The notes beneath the pieces are model-generated. The model ran no database searches and had not been told where the DNA came from. It saw nothing but the letters and a program-made list of their open reading frames with translations. Shown in pieces: positions 47,823 through 59,260 of a DNA stretch of 64,000 nucleotides (positions within the stretch are counted from its first letter, which is position 1; every line of letters starts with the position of its first letter). Source of the DNA: Lobulomyces angularis (lineage: Eukaryota > Chytridiomycota > Chytridiomycetes > Lobulomycetales > Lobulomycetaceae); NCBI GenBank assembly GCA_027604685.1, contig JADHYX010000041.1, forward strand, positions 23,028 through 87,027, written 5' to 3'. Made by a program: the position numbers and the translations under genes.

Positions 47823-50398
47823 ATGAAAAACACACCTAATACGAATGAGAATTCTTCTTCAACTGTCATCCTTTATTCAATGGGAAATTTTTTTATTGAA
47901 AGTGACATTACTGAGGTTTTTTAGTTAAATGAAATTAAAATAACAACTCTTTTAAGAATGCTTTTAACAGGAGCTTTAGTGATTTGTATGGTATATAGTT
48001 AAATTCTAACTCAGTTAATTTTTTTTTCCTCTTCTATATCCAATCCTAATAAAATTTGTTCACTAAGGCATCCCAAAAGCTTTATTACCAATCGGTGGAA
48101 AACCATGTCTGAACTGGTGGTATGATCAAATAAAATTCCAGGGCTCGCATTGCATTATTGTGACCGATTCCAAGAAGTAAAATTTAATTTGTGAAAGTAA
48201 AACTGAGAATTTTATTTTGCGTTTAAGTTATAAGAGTTTTGAAAGATGGGCTATTTTAAATGAATTTCCATTGGAAGACATTCTAAATATTGGTATTAAA
48301 ATAATTTACGCTGTTAAATATATATTAGCTTTGATTCTTTTTTTAAGGTTTCACTGACTTTTGCAACGAATCATACAGTGAGAGTTTTGTTAAAGGGCTC
48401 GATATGGTTTTTAGATTGAAAAGTCATCTTATGCATTCATCAATTATTATAACAGATGCTTCCTTTTTATATGATGAAGACACTTATTGCCAACTAAATT
48501 TATTTGGCAACAACACAACTTGCTTGATAGGTTTCATATAATTTTAAAATCAATTGTAAATTACTAAAAATGATGTAGACTCATATCAAGAAGAACAATT
48601 AAGAAATTCTCCCACAACATCGAGTTTTTTTTGTATTGAGAATGAATTACCTTTAATTGTTGTAATATCGCAGACTATGCGTGAACCTGTAATTAACTAT
48701 TTTAAGCAGAAAAGTTTAGAATTTAATACTAAAAAAGTAGAAAATGTTAATGAATATAAACATTTTTTAAAGTTTTTGTTTCATAAAACAACAGTACAGC
48801 CAATTAAACCACCAAAAGGTAAAAAAATAAAATGCATTCTTTTAAGAAATGTAACTTCTATTTTAAGGAATCGTCTGGGATTGGTTGAAACTAAATCTTT
48901 CGGCCGAGAAATACCTTTCAATCTATCAAAATTTAACATGGAGTAAAGCCAATTTTTCAGAAACTGAGTCTTTTAAGACTGGAAAACGTAGTGTAGCTAA
49001 GGTTTATGCACGTGTAGGGTTATTAGGAAATCCTTCAGATGGTAACTTCCTCTTTTCAAATAGTTTAAAATTTATTTAACAAAAGGGTTTTTTGGTAAAA
49101 CACTATCAATGCTAATCAGTAATTTTTGGGCTCAAGTTTCTTTATTTCCCAATGAAACGGAAGATATAATATTTTTATCTAATTCATTATTAGATCCCAC
49201 TAAGTTTTCTAGCATTCATGGCATTAGTGGTGTAGTTAATAAGGATGGTATTTTAAATTTTAAACAAAAGAAAATCAATTTTTTTTTTTTTTTTTAGGAT
49301 ACTCTGGGGCTTTGATACTTTTTTTTGCAATGACAAAAATATTTACAAATTACTGTAAAAATAATTCAATTTCGTTAAAGAAATGTGGATTTAAGGTTAT
49401 TTATGAGACGAACATTCCTCGTCAAGTTGGACTTGCAGGAAGGTATACAAAAATGGTTTTTTTATGAAATTAAATTTAATGACAAGTAAAATTGTAGTTT
49501 TTAATAATTTTTTCTTGTTAAATTTGTAGTTCTGCACTAATAATTGCTTTTTTAAAAGCACTATTGAAGTTTTACGAAATCGACGATTCAGTTATACCAT
49601 TGCATGTTCAAGCTAATTTAGCTTTAAATGCTGAAAAATTAGAGCTGTCGATTTCGTCTGGTAAAATTTTTGGTGTTTGAGCTCTATTGTTAATCAAGAT
49701 GTTTAAGGTCATCAAGATAGGGTTATTCAAACATATGGGGGCGTTGTTTATATGGATTTTCGAGAGTCCTTAATGAAAGAAAGAGGATGGTAGTAGACAA
49801 TTTTTTAAGTATTTAATAAATTTTTAAATAGGGGAGAATATGAAAAATTGGAGGACAATGTAAGTTTTGAGGTTTTTGATGGTTTGTGGTTAGCTTATGT
49901 GGGACAGCCTAAAAATTCTGGTCTAGTTCATAATAAAGTTAGATCAAAATTTGAAAATGGAGACAAGGAGGTATTATTTCCAACAAAAAATTTTATTGCT
50001 TTCTTTGTAGGTAATTGCTGCTATGGAGGAATTTGGAAGTTTTGCTAAAGGCGGCCTACAAGCTTTAAAAAATAGAAATAGGAAGGAATTTGCTCTTTTA
50101 ATGGAAAAAAATTTTAATCTAAGAAGAAAAATTTATGGGGATGATGTTATTGGAGAAAGGAGTTTAAAAATGATTGAAATAGGAAAAAAATATGGCTTTG
50201 CAGTCAAGTTTTCCGGATCAGGAGGAGCATGCATTGGCCTATGGAAAGGTATAAATAATATGCAGTTTGTATTTAATTAAAAATTGTAAGGTGATGGCAT
50301 ATTAGGAGTTAAAGAAGTCAATTGCATGACATTGGTACGAAATGAAATGGAGTCCGAAGGCTTTATATTTTGCATGCTAAAATCTTTCAGTTATTAGT
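47823..50398 (+). CDS. nucleotidyltransferase-glucuronokinase fusion (GHMP kinase)
   Basis: Probably bifunctional sugar-salvage enzyme. The N-terminal half has a sugar-nucleotidyltransferase-like start: STVILYSMG, then KALLPIGGKPCLNWWYDQI (about 48070-48130), FQGSHCIIVTD and IIITDASFLYDE. The C-terminal half is a GHMP kinase with the glucuronokinase signature ARVGLLGNPSD...GKTLSMLISNFWA (49007-49135), the ATP loop VGLAGSSALIIAF (49420-49550), QDRVIQTYGG and the closing KFSGSGGACIGL (50200-50230). Known glucuronokinases turn glucuronate into glucuronate-1-phosphate; an attached uridylyltransferase would then make UDP-glucuronate. The usual G-x-G-x-R of the nucleotidyltransferase loop is weak or absent in the read-through of exons 1-2, so that half may be altered or inactive. 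About thirteen introns were joined by frame. Stop at 50398. Confidence 0.82.
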
Positions 50399-50795
50399 AG
50401 ATTAATAGTAATTAAAAGTAAAATTTACAATATGCTGGTTTAATAGATACCTCAATTTCAATCTCATTCCATCAGAATCTTTTAAAAAATAAGTGACCTT
50501 TACGAAATTGTAAAATGCAAAATATAGCCATCAAATACAGCTAGTGAAGTTAGAGCTAATTGAATTGTTTATCTTTTTTTCATTTTTTGCGACACCAAAA
50601 GTTCCAAAGTTGGCGTTATAAAATCTTAATTTTTAAGAAATTTTCTTCCTAAATTTTTAATAACGGAATTAACAATTATTTAACTGCAATTAAGGAAGAA
50701 ATTACTTCAAATAAAGTTAATATATAACGAAGATTAAGAGTTCACAGCTACATTATATTGAAGTTGTCATTATTTACAAAGAAAAATTGTTCAAA

Positions 50796-53520
50796 ATGAC
50801 AATAAGAAAAAAATCGAAAACTTTGAAGCTAAAGAGTCCTCCATCGAGTTATTTAGATAAACTTGAAGAACCTTCAAAAAATAATTTAAAAAATCTTTTT
50901 AATTCAAAAAAAACTCGAAAACCAACAAAAAAACACTTTAATTTTGTTTCAAAACTTAAAACTACAATTTTTAATGCTATACCCATTTTAAGCTGGATTC
51001 AAACTTACAATATCAAAAAGATGTTACTAGGTGATTTTTTTGGAGGTATTTTTTTGCATGATAGCATTGAAAGAGTGGTAATTTCTTAATAAAAAAAAAA
51101 TACAGGTTTAGCTGTTGCATTCGTTGCCATTCCGCAAACCATGGCATATGCCTCACTTGCCGGATTGCCACCACTCTATGGTTTATATTCGGCAATATTA
51201 CCTCCAAGTATTTATGTAAACTGCACTTTAAAAATCTTTTTTTGTTAATTATGTTTTAACAGTGTATATTTGGTGGCTCAAAAACTCTTTCCGTTGGATT
51301 AGTAGCTGTTAATTCTTTAATCATGTATTCTTCAATCTCTACATTGGCCACTCCATTTTCAGAACGATACATACAAATAGCACTTGCTGCTTCTCTCATC
51401 TCCGGTATCATTTCTATTATTCTTGGATTAATCAAGTTTGGATCTATGATTACATTTATCAGTCCTGGTGTTTTAATGGGTAATTAATTTTTTGCTTGGT
51501 TTTTAAAAACTAAAAAAAAAAAATTAAGGTTTTGTGACTGCCAGTGAAGCCGTAATTACTATATCTCAACTAGAGGGATTGTTTGGTGTTACTGCAGAAA
51601 AATCTAATATTTCCATTATTCAATGCATAAACACTTTCAAAGCATTTGGTGCATTAAAATGGGTAGCTTTGGTAAATGGAATCATAGTGCTTGCTTTTTT
51701 GATTACACTTAAATACAAAAAATCGAAGATTCCAGGTAATGGAAATGTTAAAGACTTTTATTATTAATAAACTGTAAAAAAGGCCCATTGGTTGTGGCAG
51801 TTGTGACAACTTTAGCATCATATTTCCTTCAAAAAACATCTTATGCTTCACTGCTCCCTACTGGTAAGTTCTTTTTTCTTAAAAGTTTTATTAATGAAAA
51901 AAAAGTTGGTTTTGTACCATCAGGACCTCCAAACTTTTCAGTTCCACAAGTATCACTTGCTGATATTCCTAATTTACTTACACCGGCGCTAATTCTTTGC
52001 ATCATTGGTAAAGAATTTTAAAAGGATGTTTATTTTAATACTATAAAATTTCACAGGATTTGTTCAATCTTATGCGATTGCACAAAAGTATGCAGATATT
52101 GGAGATTACGAAATTGATGCCAATCAAGAATTTTTTGCCCTCGGTGTGACTAAAGTTTGCGGGTCCTTTTTTCAAGCAGTCGACACTCCAGGATCTTTTG
52201 CAAGATCAAATGTAAATGCTGAGGCAGGCGCAAAGTCTCAAGTAAATTCTATTTTATCATTAATAATTGAACTTTTTTATTAAATATTTTTTAGATCTCC
52301 TCAATTATAGCAACTTTGTTAATACTACTTGCAGTAATGTTCCTAACTCCGACGCTACAGTATATTCCAAAGTCTACTTTATCTGGTATTGTTATAATTG
52401 CGGTTTCCGGTAAAGAATTAAACCTTTTAAAAATTTGGTTTTTTAAAGTATTTTACTAGGTATCTTTGATATTACTAAGTATAAGAAAATATATCAAGTT
52501 TCTGTAAAGGATTTTACCGTTTCAATGCTTACTGCAGTTGGTAGTTAATAAAGCAAAAATTTTAAAAACTTTTTTTCTTTTTTAACAAAAATCTTTTTTT
52601 TTTTAGTTACTTTTTGCACATCGATGCAAATTGGTATAGTAATGGGAATAATTTTTTCCATCATAAATATTTTGTATAACTTAGCCAGACCACACTGGGC
52701 GATTTTAGGGGAAATCAATTATGCTCAAAAATATACCAGTAATGATTCTATTGGCACTACAGAAGCAAGTTCTAGTAAGAATGTTACTTCGAACGAAGTA
52801 CCAGATATGATTCAAACTGATTCTAGAAGTGGTGGAAGTGTATACAAGGATTTGAATCGTTACAAGGATGCTTTGGAGATTAACAATGTCCTAATTTTTA
52901 GATTTGACGCTAACATTTACTTCTTAAATGTCTCATACTGGAGGAGCATTATAATTAACTTAATAAACGATCGTATAGAACTGAGCGATGATGAGCTTGG
53001 CATTAAATTTGATGGAATGGAAAGCAATACAAAATTTTTTCAAAAGAAAAAAAATAGTAGTTGTGAAAATGTTGTAACTAGTGGAGAGAATATTTTAAAC
53101 GAAGATGCTTTTAACATGGAAAGAATCACAATTGAGGATTCTGAAAAAAAAAAATTAAAATTTTTAATATTGGATTTTTCACCAGTTGATGACTTAGACT
53201 ATGCCGGCGCCTTAGGGATTGTAAATACAGTGCGACACGTTGAAGAAAAATATCATACAAAAATTTTATTTGCTTCAGTAAAAGGTGCTCTTCGAGATAC
53301 TTTTTGGAAAACTGTACCTGGTGGTATCAGATCACCGAGGAATTCGTATTACGATTTAAGTGAATCTTCAATTTCTAATAGCAATGTTGACAATATCGAT
53401 GCCGTTATCGCTGATTCTAACTCCAAAGTTGAAAACATAAAAAAACCAGAGCTAATTAATAAAAATCGGTTTTTTTTAAATGTTGGCTATGCTGTGGATT
53501 ACGTACGAAGTTTAGAGTAA
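50796..53520 (+). CDS. SulP (SLC26) sulfate/anion transporter with STAS domain
   Basis: Plasma-membrane anion transporter; fungal relatives are sulfate permeases. ATG at 50796 opens a basic cytosolic N tail (MTIRKKSKTLKLKSPPSS). The SulP signature follows: DFFGGLAVAFVAIPQTMAYASLAGLPPLYGLYSA (51030-51200), then FGGSKTLSVG, SPGVLMGFVTASEAV, QKYADIGDYEIDANQEFFALG and the proline-rich turn TPGSFARSNVNAEAG (52150-52240). Around twelve helices are expected. The C-terminal STAS domain spans 52880-53520, with FRFDANIYFLNVSYW and the core ILDFSPVDDLDYAGALGIV, an intact hydrophobic strand and loop. A Ser/Asn-rich insert lies between helix 12 and STAS, and another inside STAS. Introns are mostly 40-60 bases. 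Substrate is not proven. Confidence 0.92.
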
Positions 53521-53757
53521 AAATTTCAATTCATCACTTTTTTGACCCCGTTTTCTAATATATTTATTTATTCTATATCATATTATATATTTTTGATCAT
53601 TTACACTTTTTTAAGTTTTCTTTTTTTATTAATGTGTGATATATAAAATGTAATATTAAGAAAAAAAAATAATAAAATACAATTAATATGTTCTAACTAT
53701 CTATTAAAATATAATTTACAATTTTATTTTTTTTGCAGAGTCAATCTGATGATAAAA
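53521..53757. other. 3' intergenic region with a tandem duplication at the edge
   Basis: AT-rich convergent 3' region of the SulP gene and the next minus-strand gene. At 53739-53788 a unit GAGTCAAT(C/T)TGATGATAAAATT occurs twice in tandem, 25 bases apart, with one difference. The second copy lies inside the final codons of the neighbouring gene, and the first lies just beyond its stop. Confidence 0.5.
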
Positions 53758-55758
53758 TTATGAAGAGTCAATTTGATGATAAAATTCATTCTGTAAATAA
53801 TCTTCCTCTAAATCTAAAATTGGTTTTCCTTCTTTTAAGCAACCTTAAAAGTAAAAAAATTAAGAAGAAAAAATAAAATTAAAATCATTAAAAAAATAAT
53901 AAAAAAGTTTATTTACCAGAGGAAATAGATTTTCTAACAATGAAAGGATTTTCATTAGAGCTGGCTGCTAAATTTGTAATATTGTTGGAGTTGTTTGCAT
54001 TGGAGTTTTTATTTCTATGAAATATATTTAAATTTTTTTTGGCTTTAACATTTTGGGTGGTATTATTGCTGACAAGATTAATAGTGTTTGGAGAAGTTGA
54101 AAGATGTTCCTTTGAACCCGTGTCACTTTGCTGTGATTTTGATGCAGGGATGCCTAATATGGTTATTGCGGGCACATTGTTATTATGTTCTCTAGTCCAA
54201 GTTGATGAATTTTTTTTTTCAATTTGATTGTTGTTTAAGGTAGTGGATGCATTTGGTAGAGTTAAATTTACACTGTTATTTACATTAATATTATCAAAAT
54301 TATTCATTGATGTTGAAACTAACGGGTCACTCTTTCGCTTTCCTAGTCTTAAAAGTCTTCTCTTACTTTTCAGTGATGAATTCGATACTTTTCTATTCTT
54401 TTCATTATCTGGAATTCCCATAATATCTTCAACACCACTTCGTGAATCAGTTTTACTTTTTGATTTTTTAAAAGAAGTTTTAAGATCATTTTATGATAAA
54501 AAAAAAAAAAAAAAAAAAAAGTTCGTACCTCATTAGTCCTCCAAGATATTGTTTAGCCCATCCAACCCTTTGCTTCACAGATCTGAGAGGGAAAAAGAAT
54601 TAATATTAATTATATCGAAATAAAAATAGTCACCTCTTAGCCATTTGAACGTTTATACTACGAGAATTTTTTAAAAAATATAATACACAACAATTTGAAA
54701 AAATCAACAAAAATATAAAAAAATCAAATGAACAGAGCCTAACCAAAAGTAAAAATATTGTTAAAATAGACAAAACTAATCTTCTTTGTTTCACTAGATT
54801 AGTTTCTCTGATTGCTTAATTAAAATTATTTTTTAGTTACTTTTAAAAATAAAAATTAATAAGATCTTACTGTTTAAGGAACTCTTTTTGCTGGCTAAAG
54901 CAGGTTCTGGTAATCTTAATAAATTAATAAAAACTTTGAATCTTGTAAAATAATTGTCGTCTTTGAAATTTTCTAACTTATTAAAAATTGAGTATGCTGA
55001 AGTTAATGTGTCATTAAAAAAATACAGATTTTTGTTAGAATTATTAAAATTTGAATTTTCGGTATATTTATCATCATTTGACTTTTTATTCTTTTGCTGC
55101 AGCTCATCAAAGTCTTCAAAAGGTTCAAAAAAAAATTCTTCTTCATCAGCATCCATATCATTATCGTCATCTTCAGATAAAGAAATATCAGAACTACTTT
55201 TTCTTGGACTTGAACTTTCATCTTCGAATAGCTCCTCCCTACTTCCAGCCTCCGCATCTGATAAAAAATTTTCATTTGTATGATCATATTCTATTTTTTC
55301 CTTATTTTTTTTATAGCTGAACTTTATAAACTTAACAATTTTTTTAGAAGTAAGTTTTTCATTTTTTTGCAAGGGAACTGAAGGTACTATGACTTCATGC
55401 AACAAATTCCACGCCTCTAAGATGAAAAAAAAAATTAAAGGTTTAACTAATGAAATGCTTTAAAAGCACCTGTAATGACATCGATATTTTCATGATATGC
55501 CACTAATTTTTAATTTAAAAAATTAATATAAAAAAAAAAAATTAATTATACCTTTATACTTTGGTAAAGTCCTAGTAATGATTCTATAAATCATTTCTTT
55601 GGTTTTTTGACTTTGATGACTCTGCATAATGAAATATTCTGATAAATCCAAATTTTTCCATGTCTAAAAAAAAAAAAAGGGTGTTATTTAGCAGTAGTTG
55701 ATTAAGAAATTCAAAAAACCTTCTTTCCAACGTTGGTAGCAATAGATGGCCGCTGCAT
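53758..55758 (-). CDS. unrecognised two-helix membrane protein with acidic middle
   Basis: I do not recognise this family. ATG at 55758 begins MQRPSIATNVGKK, spliced to TWKNLDLSEYFIMQSHQSQK and a helical domain (IYRIITRTLPKYK, then HENIDVITEAWNLLHEVIV). Next is an acidic, Ser-rich region (SEDDDNDMDADEEEFFFEPF, about 55120-55200). A hydrophobic hairpin around 54680-54780 (LVLSILTIFLLLVRL, then FFIFLLIFSNCCVLYFL) gives two membrane segments. After it come VQMAKRSVKQRVGWAKQYLGG and a long Ser/Asn-rich basic tail, ending QNEFYHQIDSS at 53758. The hairpin suggests an ER or endosomal membrane protein, but no function can be assigned. The longer open frame starting at 55766 is in a different frame and is rejected. 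It is divergent from TRM1. Confidence 0.62.
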
Positions 55759-56147
55759 AACTGCAATACCAGTTGGAAAATGTTGCAAATTGAAAAAAGA
55801 AAGATGAATCAGATGAAAGTAATAATTGAAATGAATAATTTTCGTTTGTAGTACGAAAAAATACCAATCAAGCAGAAATGATCACATGACTTGGAATATC
55901 AAATTCCGCGCTCAAAAATTCCGACTTCCGCACCTCAAAACTTTATTAAATTTCCGCTGTTGCGTTTAAAAAAAGAAAAAAAGTTCTACATAGTAAAAAT
56001 GAGCATAATTATTCTATTAAGAATTTTTTAAACGTTTCTTTTTTTTTTTCCTTTTTTAAGTTTATTTTATTCTATTAATTTTTTTTATCATAACTTTAAT
56101 TCATCATCATCATCATTTTTTCCATAAAACTAATCAAAAGGTTCATA
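55759..56147. promoter_or_regulatory. divergent promoter region
   Basis: About 390 bases between the ATG of the membrane protein and the ATG of TRM1. Includes a T-rich tract at 56038-56060 and a CAT/ATC triplet run (ATCATCATCATCAT, about 56102-56116). It must hold both promoters; no named element is recognisable. Confidence 0.45.
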
Positions 56148-58052
56148 ATGACTACCATTACAAACCCAACAATCAAAGAAGGTATGGCTGAGATACTCAA
56201 TGCCAATGGGGAAGTGTTTTACAATCCAGGTAAACAGTTAAAATTTATTTTCACGTTTTTTATTCTTTGATAGTTCAAGAATTCAATAGAGATATGGTAT
56301 TCTATAAAATATTTAATAAAAATAAAAAATAAAAAATCCGATAGTCAATTGCCGCAATAAATGTTTGGAAAACTGAGTATCAAGAAGAGAAACTTAACAA
56401 AAAAAAATTCCAAGCAACAGAAAATAAATTTTCAAAAAAAATTACAATTTTAGAAGGACTTTCTGCTACAGGTAAATTATATTTGATGTGACAAAAAATG
56501 TGGAATTTTCTTTGTTGCAGGATTACGTTCCATTAGATATGGAAAAGAAATTGAAAATAACGATCAAAACTTAGTAATATTTGCCAATGACTTTGATAAG
56601 GATGCTGTAGAAAATATAAAAGCAAACATTAAATTAAACAATTTAGAACATATTATTGAACCTAGTTTAGGTTTGTTTTACTTATAATTTTTTTTTAACT
56701 TTTAAACAATTTAGGTGACTGTAATTTTATAATGTATAAAGCAATGAATGAGAATTTAAAATATGATGTTGTTGATTTAGACCCATACGGATCTGCATCA
56801 CCATTCATAGGTAATTTTTTTTTAATGAAACTCTTTTATTTAATTTTTTTGCAGATGCGGCAGTGCAGTCTGTAAATGATGGTGGACTACTATGTGTAAC
56901 TTGCACAGATATGCAAGTTTTAGCCGGTGGACAAACTGAAGGTATTTAAATAATTTTCCTGGATTTTAATAGTCTTTATCCTCTCAATTATCTATACAGC
57001 TAATTTCACAAAATATGGTGGTATAAATTTAACGACAACTCCTTACTGTCATGAAATGGTGCTTAACAAATATTACCTTTGTTTCTTAACTTTTTTTTTC
57101 CAGGGCCTTCGGTCACTATTACATTGTATCCAGACTTCAGCATCCCGATATAAAAAATATATTACCCCACTTCTTAGTTGTAGCATCGATTTTTATCTCA
57201 GAGTTTTTGTTAAGATTAGTTTAGGGGCAGCAGAAACGAAAAAAGCAGTTTGGTAACATTAGAAAATTTTGAAAATTGTTACTAAATGATAAATATATTT
57301 ATATTTTAGTAAAACATCAATGATATACCACTGTCACAGTTGTAAAAGTTTTACAACTTCCAGCTTGGGAAAAAGAATTGATACTGGAAAAGGTTTTAAA
57401 TATACAACTAACAAGTTACCGGTGGATAGCAAGTGTATTGAATGCGGATCATCGATTACTGTAGCAGGGCCCTTGTATAGTGGACCATTACATGATGTTA
57501 CTTTTGTTAAAAAAATGATTGATCATGTTAAAAATAATCCAAAAAAATTTGGAACTGAAGTTAGAATGACAGGAATGTTAACACTTATTAGTGAAGTGAG
57601 GATTTTTTTTGTTAGTTTGTTAATCCTTTCCTTTTTTATAGGAATTGGAGGACCCGTTTTATTATGCGATAGATAAACTTTGTCAAGTTGTGCATTGCTC
57701 AACGCCAGCTTTAAAATTAGTAACATCAGCGCTACTAAATCAAGGATATAAAATTTCAGCGTCACACTGCCTTTCTGGGTCACTAAAAACTAATGCTCCA
57801 TCTACAGTATTGTGGGATGTGATTAGATCTCATAGCAAGTTGACTAAGAGCAGAGAAGCTAAAGAAGGAGAAATTGTTATGAAAAATATACTGAGCAAAG
57901 ATGTTAAAGTACAAGCTGATTTTTCAATTCATAAAGATTGCGAATCCCCAAGTAGAAAGTTTAAATTGGTTAGATATCAAGAAAATCCAACACCAAACTG
58001 GGGACCTGGTTCCAGAGCTAAAGGGAAAAAAAGGAAGGCAGAGGATATATAA
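56148..58052 (+). CDS. TRM1: tRNA (guanine-26-N2) dimethyltransferase TRM1
   Basis: Makes N2,N2-dimethylguanosine at position 26 of tRNAs in nucleus and mitochondria. ATG at 56148 gives [17 protein letters not shown], then [18 protein letters not shown]-binding elements are [14 protein letters not shown] and [17 protein letters not shown], followed by the motif [18 protein letters not shown] (56770-56860) and [17 protein letters not shown]. The region [21 protein letters not shown] and a Cys zinc unit ([14 protein letters not shown]) follow, as in archaeal and eukaryal Trm1. Then [24 protein letters not shown] and [18 protein letters not shown]. The C-terminal [10 protein letters not shown] is a good nuclear localisation signal. 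About ten short introns are present. Everything is intact; the length of roughly 540 residues is normal. Confidence 0.95.
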
Positions 58053-58638
58053 AAAAACAATTAACTAAAAATAATTTCTATTTTAAATGATAAAAAAAAA
58101 AAAAAAAAAAAAAAAGAATAGAATCTTTTGTAATTATTTACTGATAATACTATTTTAATTATTAAAAATGCGCAATTATCAAAAATGTAAAAAATAATTT
58201 TTTCTTTTTTGGACAAAAGAATAATTCATTGCCTTCTGATGAAAGTGTCTCTAACTTTTTTAATGACATCAAATATCAAATGAAGAAGGTTTTTCTCAAC
58301 AAAAGAAAAAAAAAAAATTGAGAGAAAAAAAATAAGGAAATTTAAAAAAATTGAAACAAAAATTAAACGAAAACTTACTGCCTTCTCTTTAACATCGCTG
58401 TTAATATTTTAAAAAATATTAGAAAATTAAAAAAAAAAAAAATGCCTCATATTTTTTTGTAGGAAAAACAATAATTTTTTAATTTTTTTTTTATTTGGCA
58501 AAAATCCAATTGAGATTCATTTTTAATCAACATTTTTTTTGGTTAAAATTGAAGTCAGCCATCATGGTGAAATTATATATAAATCATTTGAAATATCAAA
58601 ATTTTTTCTTTTTCAAAAAAACAACATAAAAATAAAAT
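58053..58638. other. very AT-rich intergenic region
   Basis: About 590 bases dominated by A and T runs, including a run of more than 20 A at 58090-58114. No coding frame is seen. The TRM1 3' end and the promoter of the next small gene must lie here. Confidence 0.5.
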
Positions 58639-58890
58639 ATGGATTTTGACAATAAAACAACTCTGGAATTAGCATTAAAAATTGGATTTTTTATTTTACT
58701 TGTTTTGACTATTTTTTTTTCACTTTGCATATACCTAACAAAAAAATTTAACACAATTGAACTCAACTTTCACAAAAAAAAAGATACCTCTTTTAATTCT
58801 GGTTCTTATGATGAAGAGTTGACTTTACCACACTATCAAAAACAATTGACCCTTCTACAACAGTTACCACCTTCTTATACCAGTATTTAA
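58639..58890 (+). CDS. small one-helix membrane protein with PPxY motif
   Basis: Single exon of 83 residues. MDFDNKTTLELALK is followed by one strong transmembrane helix (IGFFILLVLTIFFSLCIYL), then a basic stop-transfer (TKKF) and a cytosolic tail. The last residues are LQQLPPSYTSI: L-P-P-S-Y is a PY motif recognised by WW domains of Nedd4/Rsp5-type ubiquitin ligases. That would suit an adaptor that recruits the ligase to a membrane, but this is inference from one short motif. The frame sits alone in AT-rich DNA, with a plausible start after an A-rich leader. I cannot match it to a named family. Confidence 0.55.
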   Translation: MDFDNKTTLELALKIGFFILLVLTIFFSLCIYLTKKFNTIELNFHKKKDTSFNSGSYDEELTLPHYQKQLTLLQQLPPSYTSI

Positions 58891-59260
58891 AAAAAAAATT
58901 AAAAAATTAAAAAGAATGTAAATAGTTTATAGTAATCGCTTTTAATTTATGCATATAGAAATTTACAATAATTATAATTAATGTGAACAACCTTGTTTTT
59001 TATTTTCTTTTATTAATTATAATCAATATATATGGTTTATTTATTTAATCTAATTTATTTAAAATACAATCAAAAATAAAATAACAATGAAACTAATATC
59101 GATTTTTTTTTTTATATTTTTTTTTTTTCTTGTAAATCAAGATTGGCATTAAAAAAAAAAAAAGAAAAATGAAAAAAAAAAGAAAAAAGAAAAAAAAAAG
59201 AAAATATTAATAAAAGTTATTTTTTTTTTTTTTTAACAACAAAAATTAAAATAAAAAGTT
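58891..59260. other. AT-rich spacer with homopolymer tracts
   Basis: About 370 bases. From 59101 to 59240 it is almost entirely poly-T followed by poly-A/G (AAAAAAGAAAAAAAAAG-like). Nothing coding is seen. Confidence 0.5.

Noticed and set aside
54500..54521. Run of more than 20 A as a retroelement tail
   Set aside because: It sits inside an intron of a minus-strand gene, with no target-site duplication or element body next to it; homopolymers are common in this genome.
55584..55766. 60-residue frame starting MQLCSGHLLL
   Set aside because: It reads through the first intron of the membrane-protein gene in another frame; the spliced frame from 55758 gives a better protein.
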